Positions 58,490-64,000 of a DNA stretch of 64,000 bases are shown one piece after another. The notes under the pieces are model-generated. The model was not told the DNA's origin, made no database searches, and worked only from the letters and a program-made list of their open reading frames with translations. Source of the stretch: Balaenoptera acutorostrata (taxonomy: Eukaryota > Chordata > Mammalia > Artiodactyla > Balaenopteridae); the NCBI RefSeq assembly GCF_949987535.1, contig NC_080074.1:25317268-25381267 (forward strand), written 5' to 3'. Made by a program: the position numbers and the translations under genes. Positions within the stretch are counted from its first letter, which is position 1; every line of letters starts with the position of its first letter.

Positions 58490-58694
58490 TTTTTAAAAAA
58501 AATATTTATTTATTTATTTTGGCTGCTCTGGGTCTTAGTTGTGGCATGTGGGATCTTCTTTGTGGCATGTAGGCTCTTTTAGTTGCAGCATGTGAACTCT
58601 TAGTTGTGGCACTAGTTCCCCAACCAGGGATTGAACCCTGGCCCCCTGCATTAGGAGTGTGGAGTCTTACCCACTGGACCACCAAGGAAGTCCC
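58490..58694 (-). mobile_element. CHR-type SINE, diverged variant
   Basis: ttttggctgctctgggtctt, then several gttgtggcatgt-type units, caaccagggattgaaccctg, and the head at the right (accaccaaggaagtccc). Target duplications are weak (TCATTA at 58480-58485 and 58695-58700), so it is older than most copies here. Confidence 0.82.
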
Positions 58695-59094
58695 TCATTA
58701 CTGGTTTCTCAAACCACCTGCCTTTTGTCTCTACATGTCACAGATTCACTGTTTTTTTGAGACTGGATTACTATTAATAACTGAGTTACTATTAATAAGC
58801 CATTGGCATTTGAAATAACTATACCAAAAGTTATAGAAGGAGTAGAGATAGCCTGCCTGGCACTAGGATATTCTGTCAAACATATGCTGTGCATTCCACA
58901 CGGCCAGGGATTACCACGTAAGGTACTTCTGCATTCTCTATAGCACTCAATGCTAGACTCCTAATTAGTCACCAATAAGTGCTTGTTGACTTGTCTTCTG
59001 TAAGAGTGTAACCTGCCTTGATTTCCTAACCCTCCATTTCTCTCAGCTAGAAGTCCTCCTCCTCCCCTGAGCAGCACATTCAAACTTTTATGCC

Positions 59095-59265
59095 CTTAGT
59101 TCTTTTTGAATTGTGACTAGGTTTTTTTCTCCCCTGATGGACACTAAGCCCTTTGGGGACAGAGACATTGCTTGCTCTCTTTCTATTCCTTCCAGTGCCT
59201 GGTACATTGTGGATACCAGACACATATTGGTTGGAGGAATACTTGAATGAAGCGATCATTGAAAA
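59095..59265 (+). repeat. LINE-2 3' end
   Basis: aagccctttggggacagaga near 59147, then cagtgcctggtacattgtgg and acacatattggttggaggaa. The 58701-59094 stretch before it shows only faint L2-like text. Confidence 0.6.
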
Positions 59266-59739
59266 GTAAATATGAGAACTGGAAGACTTCCAGTTCCCAA
59301 CCCTAAAATTGCTTGAGTATCTCTGATAAAATAAATTGAGGTTTATAGTTGTACTTGTAAATACAAGGTGTAAAAACGTAGAAAAATAAGAATCTATGTT
59401 CATATGTTTTGTTTCCCTTACAGGAAAATCTTTATAGATCACAAAGTACATGTGTTTTATTCATAATAACTATTACTGACCCTTCACATTCTGGATGTTA
59501 GTGCTTCTGATGAAATACACTAGGATATAAACATCTAATTTTTTTCTAAATAGAGCTGCTAATCTTCCAGCAACAATGTTTGTCTCTATTCCTTTTTTCT
59601 AAATATTTTGGCTCCTCTTCTTAGAAGACAGATTATTTCTCTTGAGCATTGTAAACTTAGATCTCTGCCTTCCTAGATGCATTTTCATCAAAGTATTTTT
59701 CCATGACTTTTATAGTCATGGTGTGCAGGAGTGGAAGGA
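59266..59739. other. intergenic stretch, nothing recognised
   Basis: The 123-codon ORF at 59080-59451 minus crosses an L2 and is not supported as coding. Confidence 0.4.
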
Positions 59740-59915
59740 AGAACACTAACATTTATTCATTGCCTATTAAGTGCCAAATATTGTGTTGGGCCCTTTTATA
59801 TTTGGTGTCTTGAATCCTCATGAAAGACCCCATGAGTTATGCCCACTTACACGTGAAGAAATTGAAGCTCAGGAAGATTGACTATCTTTCTCATTGTCTT
59901 ACAACAGATAGTGTA
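59740..59915 (-). repeat. MIR SINE, antisense
   Basis: catttattcattgcctatta near 59751, gaaattgaagctcaggaaga near 59858. Diverged. Confidence 0.6.
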
Positions 59916-60187
59916 AGCAGCCTTTGTAAAACGTCTTTGTGTTTCTAGATGTATGAGAGGTAATACTGAAATATTTAGCACTTCTGACACATTCCAATCA
60001 AACTAGAATTTGCAGATAGGTAACTTTCTTGAGCTTTGGAAAGCAGTTCTGACTGTGATCTACCTAATGGTTTAAGTTTCAGGGTGCCCAGAGAAACAGG
60101 ATGTCCTGCCCAATGGCAAGCTTCCTTCTGCCTAGAGGACAAGCACCTTCAACGGCACAAATAATCTACATTTCAGGACCATAAAAA

Positions 60188-60190
60188 CAG

Positions 60191-60227
<37 letters not shown>

Positions 60228-60230
60228 TAT
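60188..60230. repeat. A-run followed by (AT)n
   Basis: About 15 A bases lead into about 13 AT units. It may be a decayed retroposon tail, but no body is recognised to its left. The rest of 59916-60684 is blank. Confidence 0.85.
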
Positions 60231-60684
60231 TCAGAAAACATATGAAATAAACAATATTTCAAACTTTTTGGATTATTTTCACATTGAAGAAGTGGAGGGA
60301 GAAGGGAGCTGAATTTATTGAATACTATAATCTGCTTTAAAAGGATGTTCTAGATTTACCAGGTCAATATTTTATACACGGTCAAGTAGGTTTATACAGG
60401 CATGGCTCACTTACTATTGCCCACTGCTACACTCTTTTTCACTATGGAGAGAAATCTGTCAAGAAAAATATAATCTTATTTGTGTTTTTATTAACCTCGT
60501 CTTTGACCCTGAGGCTAGATACTACCTATGGGTTAAGTGGTGTGACTTCTATATAGACATACTTACAGAAAGCCTGCATTTACAACACTGTGAAAAATTC
60601 AGACTTGTACAGACAGGTGAGGTAATAGTTTCAAATACCATTAAACAGGATAGTGTTTTGGAACACATTTTCTTTCTCTCTTTT

Positions 60685-61125
60685 TAAACAGTATTATTCA
60701 GTTATGATTAACATACAATAAACTGCACGTATTTAGTGTCCAATTTGATGTTTTCACATGTGTATACACCCATGAAACTCACCACGATACAGGAAAAAAA
60801 ACAAAAAGAACATATTTATCATCCTCACAAGTGTCCTAATGCCTCTTTTAATCCTTTCCTCCCCCAGACCCAGGCAGCCACTAATCTTCTTTCTGTCACT
60901 ATAGATTAGTTTGCATTTCCCATAATTTTATCAAAATGGAAACATACCGTGTGTGTACTCTTTTTTGATCTGACTTCTTTCACTCAACATTATTATTATG
61001 GGGTTCATCCATGCTGTTGCATACATAAGTAATTCCTTCCTTTTTATTGCTGAGTAGTATCCTATGCTGAGTATGAATATACCACAGTTTGTTTATCCGT
61101 TTATTCATTCATTTACTCATCCTCT
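60685..61125 (-). repeat. L1 3' region, antisense
   Basis: agttatgattaacatacaat near 60701, ttgatgttttcacatgtgta near 60745, attgctgagtagtatcctat near 61046 and atataccacagtttgtttat near 61077 match antisense L1 3' UTR and ORF2 end. Confidence 0.65.
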
Positions 61126-62124
61126 TGGTCACCCTGCACTCCACACCAAAATTACTTTCTCTGATTTGCAATTTCTGATTATACCCTTGGCATTTACCCA
61201 GGTATAGTGGACACCTGTGATTTTTGACTGTCCTGTATCCCTTCCCTCTTACATCTGTTAATAGCACCCTCCTGTTCCTTGGGCAACTTCATCTTCCCCA
61301 CTCCACATGGTCAGGTGAGACTCTTCTGATTACAGGGTGGACACATATGACCCAGGCTGGACCAATCCCAGTTCTTCCTTGGAATTTTCTGAAAGAAATT
61401 CCTTCCCTTTAGATTAGGAACTGTGAGGGTGTGATCCCAGAGGTGCCAGTGAACTTGAAGAGAAGCCTGAGAGAATGAGGTAGAAACAAACTGAAGCCCA
61501 GATGAGAGATGGAGTGACTGTGCTCTGAGGCAGACTTCCTGGATCCAGCTGATGATAAAGCTCACTCATCCCTGCCCTTTTGCATTTTAATTAAGTGGAT
61601 GCCTGCATCCACTACCCTACTTATGGTAAGAGTAAACCCTCATTTTGTTTTGGGGGGAATCTCTCTTCCCATGCTCTCAGTGCATGGCATCCAGGTGAAG
61701 CAAACTCCACCCTGGCTTTAAGGGTGGAGTATATGTGGCCAATCACTCAATTGCCTTGGCCACAGTGACATTCATTGATTCCAGGTGGGCTATTTAGAGT
61801 AATGTTTGTGCTACTGGGGATGTTGCTCCGTTTTTTCTGCAGGACTTGAACTGGAAAGTTTAGAGCTACAAATATTGCAGGCATCTTTTTTTTTGTTGTT
61901 TTTGCAGGCATCTTTTGACCTAATGGGGGGATAAGCCGAGGCTGCCAAAGGCCGAACCAAAGGAAGGAGAGAAACCAGGTTTTGATGCCATCATGTGGAC
62001 TTCTTGGATAAGATATCCCTGAAGCCTGTACTACCTCTGGTCTTTGCAGTTATGTAAACAACAAAATTCCCCTTTTATGTAGATTATTTGAATTGCTGTT
62101 TATATCACAAAAGAAAAAGTTGTG
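61126..62124. other. intergenic stretch, possible LTR-like relic
   Basis: Positions 61330-61600 (catatgacccaggctggacc) resemble the LTR-like text near 17910-18240. A 14-base segment (tgcaggcatctttt) occurs at 61876-61889 and again at 61903-61916. No gene recognised. Confidence 0.3.
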
Positions 62125-62310
62125 ATACAGGTGTTTTTCATTCATTATTTCATTTAACTCCTACAACCTGGCAGGTACGTTATGATCCTAATTTTACATA
62201 TAAGGAAACTCTTAGTTAAGTAACCAAAATCTCACAGTGGCAAAGCTAGGACTCCCATGCAATCACTTGATTGCAAAACTCAGGTCCTTTGCAATACTGC
62301 TTCAGGGCTA
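62125..62310 (-). repeat. MIR SINE, antisense
   Basis: ttatttcatttaactcctac near 62145, then tacataaggaaactc-like text and caaaatctcacagtggcaaa near 62225. Confidence 0.55.
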
Positions 62311-62917
62311 GAACCCTAACCTGCTTAGCCTTGTGCTTTTTTAGCCTTTCTATTACATGAAGTTTAATATTAATTAACATTTGCGGCTTCCTCGTTGCTG
62401 AAATAAAGTTACATTTATAAGGCTTAATTCTTCTCTTTCTCCTTTGCCACTGCTTTTTACCTAATTCTTGTCATCTTTTTTCTCTTCCTCGTTTAAAATT
62501 TTTCCATTTTCCCAATGTTAAATGCCAAACATGTGCTCTAGTGTCCTCTTCACAGGTCCTATCAACACTAAAATGGTCTCAGGGTCCTATTGGTTTGGGC
62601 CAGGCAAAGTTAGTCTACTGAAAAACTTGCCCTTCTGAAGTAATAGCTAAAGACTAGAAAGATCACATCTACAAAGCAGTCTTATAAACTTCTCTAAAAG
62701 CTAATCACTGGGCCAAATTTCAAAGATGACAAAACCAAAAGGCAATTGCTGCTACTCCCTTTCTTCTCTCATTCTTTCAAGGATGAAAAAAGGTAAATAA
62801 TCATTCTGATAAGCCCTTGGGAAAATGGCTAATTGCCACATCTTCCTTCTTAATATGTTTAAGAGGGAAAAACCTTTACTGCCCTAGCTCCCACTTTTCA
62901 ACAAGGTTTTTTTTTTT
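62311..62917. other. intergenic stretch, nothing recognised
   Basis: No gene or named repeat recognised. Confidence 0.4.
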
Positions 62918-62934
62918 AAAGGGGAGGACTTGTT

Positions 62935-63273
62935 GGGCTTCCCTGGTGGCGCAGTGGTTGGGAATCTGCCTGCCAATGCAGGGAACAGGGGTTCGAGCCC
63001 TGGTCTGGGAAGATCCCACATGCCGCGGAGCGACTGGGCCCGTGAGCCACAGTTGCTGAGCCTGCGCGTCTGGAGCCTGTGCTCTGCAACTAGAGAGGCC
63101 GTGATAGTGAAGAGGCCCGCGCACCGCGATGAAGAGTGGCCCCCACTTGCCTCAACTAGAGAAAGCCCTCGCACAGAAACGAAGAACCAACACAGCCATA
63201 AATGAATGAATGAATAAATAAATAAATAAATAAAAATTAAAAAAAAAAAACGTAGTCAACCTTTAAAAAAAAA
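62935..63273 (+). mobile_element. CHR-type SINE (short-body subfamily) with two A-runs
   Basis: Head gggcttccctggtggcgcag, one unit, ctgcgcgtctggagcctgtg, then a GAAT/AAAT tail and a first A-run. A 13-base non-SINE piece (cgtagtcaacctt) and a second A-run follow. Duplications AAAGGGGAGGACTTGTT (62918-62934) and the same with one extra A (63274-63291) flank it. Confidence 0.92.
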
Positions 63274-63426
63274 AAAGGGGAGGAACTTGTTAAGTCTTAA
63301 AGGTGGCTTCATGTTGTGCTTCATTTCTCAGGAAGCTCAAACATTGATTAACAGCACATCCCTGCTTTTTTTTTCAGTAGTCAGACCATCAATTTAGTTA
63401 AGAGCAGGTAATATCACAAGGTTTAA

Positions 63427-63546
63427 GAGAGAAAGAAAGAAAGAAAGAGAGAGGGAGAGAGAGAGAGAAAGAAAGGGAGGAAAGGAGGGAGGGAGGGAGA
63501 GACAGAGAGAGAAGGAAGGAAGGAAGGAAGGAAGGAAGGAAGGAAG
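63427..63546. repeat. homopurine (GA/GGAA)n tract
   Basis: About 120 bases that are purine on the plus strand with very few exceptions, moving from GAAA through GAGA and GGGA to nine or so GGAA units. It is low complexity, probably unstable in length, and able to form triplex DNA. Confidence 0.95.
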
Positions 63547-63550
63547 CAAG

Positions 63551-64000
63551 CCTATTTAATCCCTTCTTAGTCTCTTAATAGAGGCTTGTGCGGAGCCTTA
63601 CTGGAATCCTGGAGACTAACACTCTGGAGACCAAAAAAACTAAGCAATTTTGTCAACAACTTCATTTTAAAACGAAATGTTTGAAAACTATGTCTTCCTT
63701 AGCTGCCACGACTGAGTTTGGTTTCTGGATTTATTTCCCTTGTAAGGACACCTGACCTCACTTTTCTGAAAACTTTTTATAATGTTGCCTGGACTGTACC
63801 AAATATTTTGGATGCTATCTACCAACCCTCTACAGTTAAATGCAGTATTTCAAACACTGAAACTTTGAAAATGTAGATGTAGACAGGGAAGGTGTTTCCC
63901 TCCCCAAATTTGTAACTTGTATGTCTATGGAGATATTCTGATAATGATTTTAAATAGATATGACTCTGTAAACTAACCCTTTATAGTTAACTTTTAAAGT
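63551..64000. other. intergenic stretch, nothing recognised
   Basis: No gene or repeat was recognised up to the window end. Confidence 0.4.

Noticed and set aside
4813..64000. Search for CDK17 or another gene upstream of CFAP54
   Set aside because: No exon with conserved protein text and splice sites was found; a first exon may lie beyond 64000.
1..64000. CRISPR arrays, prophage, bacterial operons or novel defence-like systems
   Set aside because: The window is vertebrate nuclear DNA; direct repeats are microsatellites, SINE tails or isolated duplications, with no regularly spaced arrays.

Overview
The window is mammalian nuclear DNA, almost certainly from a cetacean or a close relative. 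The best evidence is seventeen copies of CHR-type tRNA-derived SINEs, whose 5' heads read close to GGGCTTCCCTGGTGGCGCAG. They sit with 5'-truncated L1s and with much older LINE-2 and MIR relics. There are no BovB elements or other pecoran-specific repeats. There are no bacterial-style operons and no CRISPR. The only assembly gap is a 200-base N run at 21096-21295.

One protein-coding exon is supported. Exon 1 of CFAP54 (cilia and flagella associated protein 54) is on the minus strand at 4229-4557. It ends in a GT splice donor and lies in a CpG island. Two adjacent RFX-type X-box motifs sit 43-70 bases upstream of the start codon, and a YY1-type site overlaps the start codon. Positions 1-4228 are therefore CFAP54 intron 1; I could not find exon 2 there. 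Positions 4558 to 64000 are upstream intergenic DNA. In human the next gene on this side is CDK17 on 12q23.1; that is from memory, and no CDK17 exon is visible here.

The remaining ~59 kb is a layered repeat record. The oldest layer is LINE-2 and MIR. Above it are MaLR LTR elements (an LTR plus internal region at 10381-11770 and solo LTRs elsewhere), old L1s and hAT-type DNA transposons, including a decayed transposase coding region at 23931-24902. The youngest layer is 5'-truncated L1s (7640-8345, 37358-37456, 55848-56908), a retroviral LTR (about 31320-32285) and the CHR SINEs. Most SINEs keep target-site duplications of 9-17 bp. Nested insertions give a relative chronology: SINE in L2, SINE in LTR, L1 in MIR, SINE in SINE.

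I did not find an undescribed biological system. The observations most worth checking are the double X-box of the CFAP54 promoter, a twin-primed L1 with a perfect 19-bp palindrome at its inversion junction, three other short near-perfect hairpins, the hAT transposase fossil, a tailless SINE with target duplications, and an exact 35-bp duplication next to an unidentified short ORF at 53686-53898.
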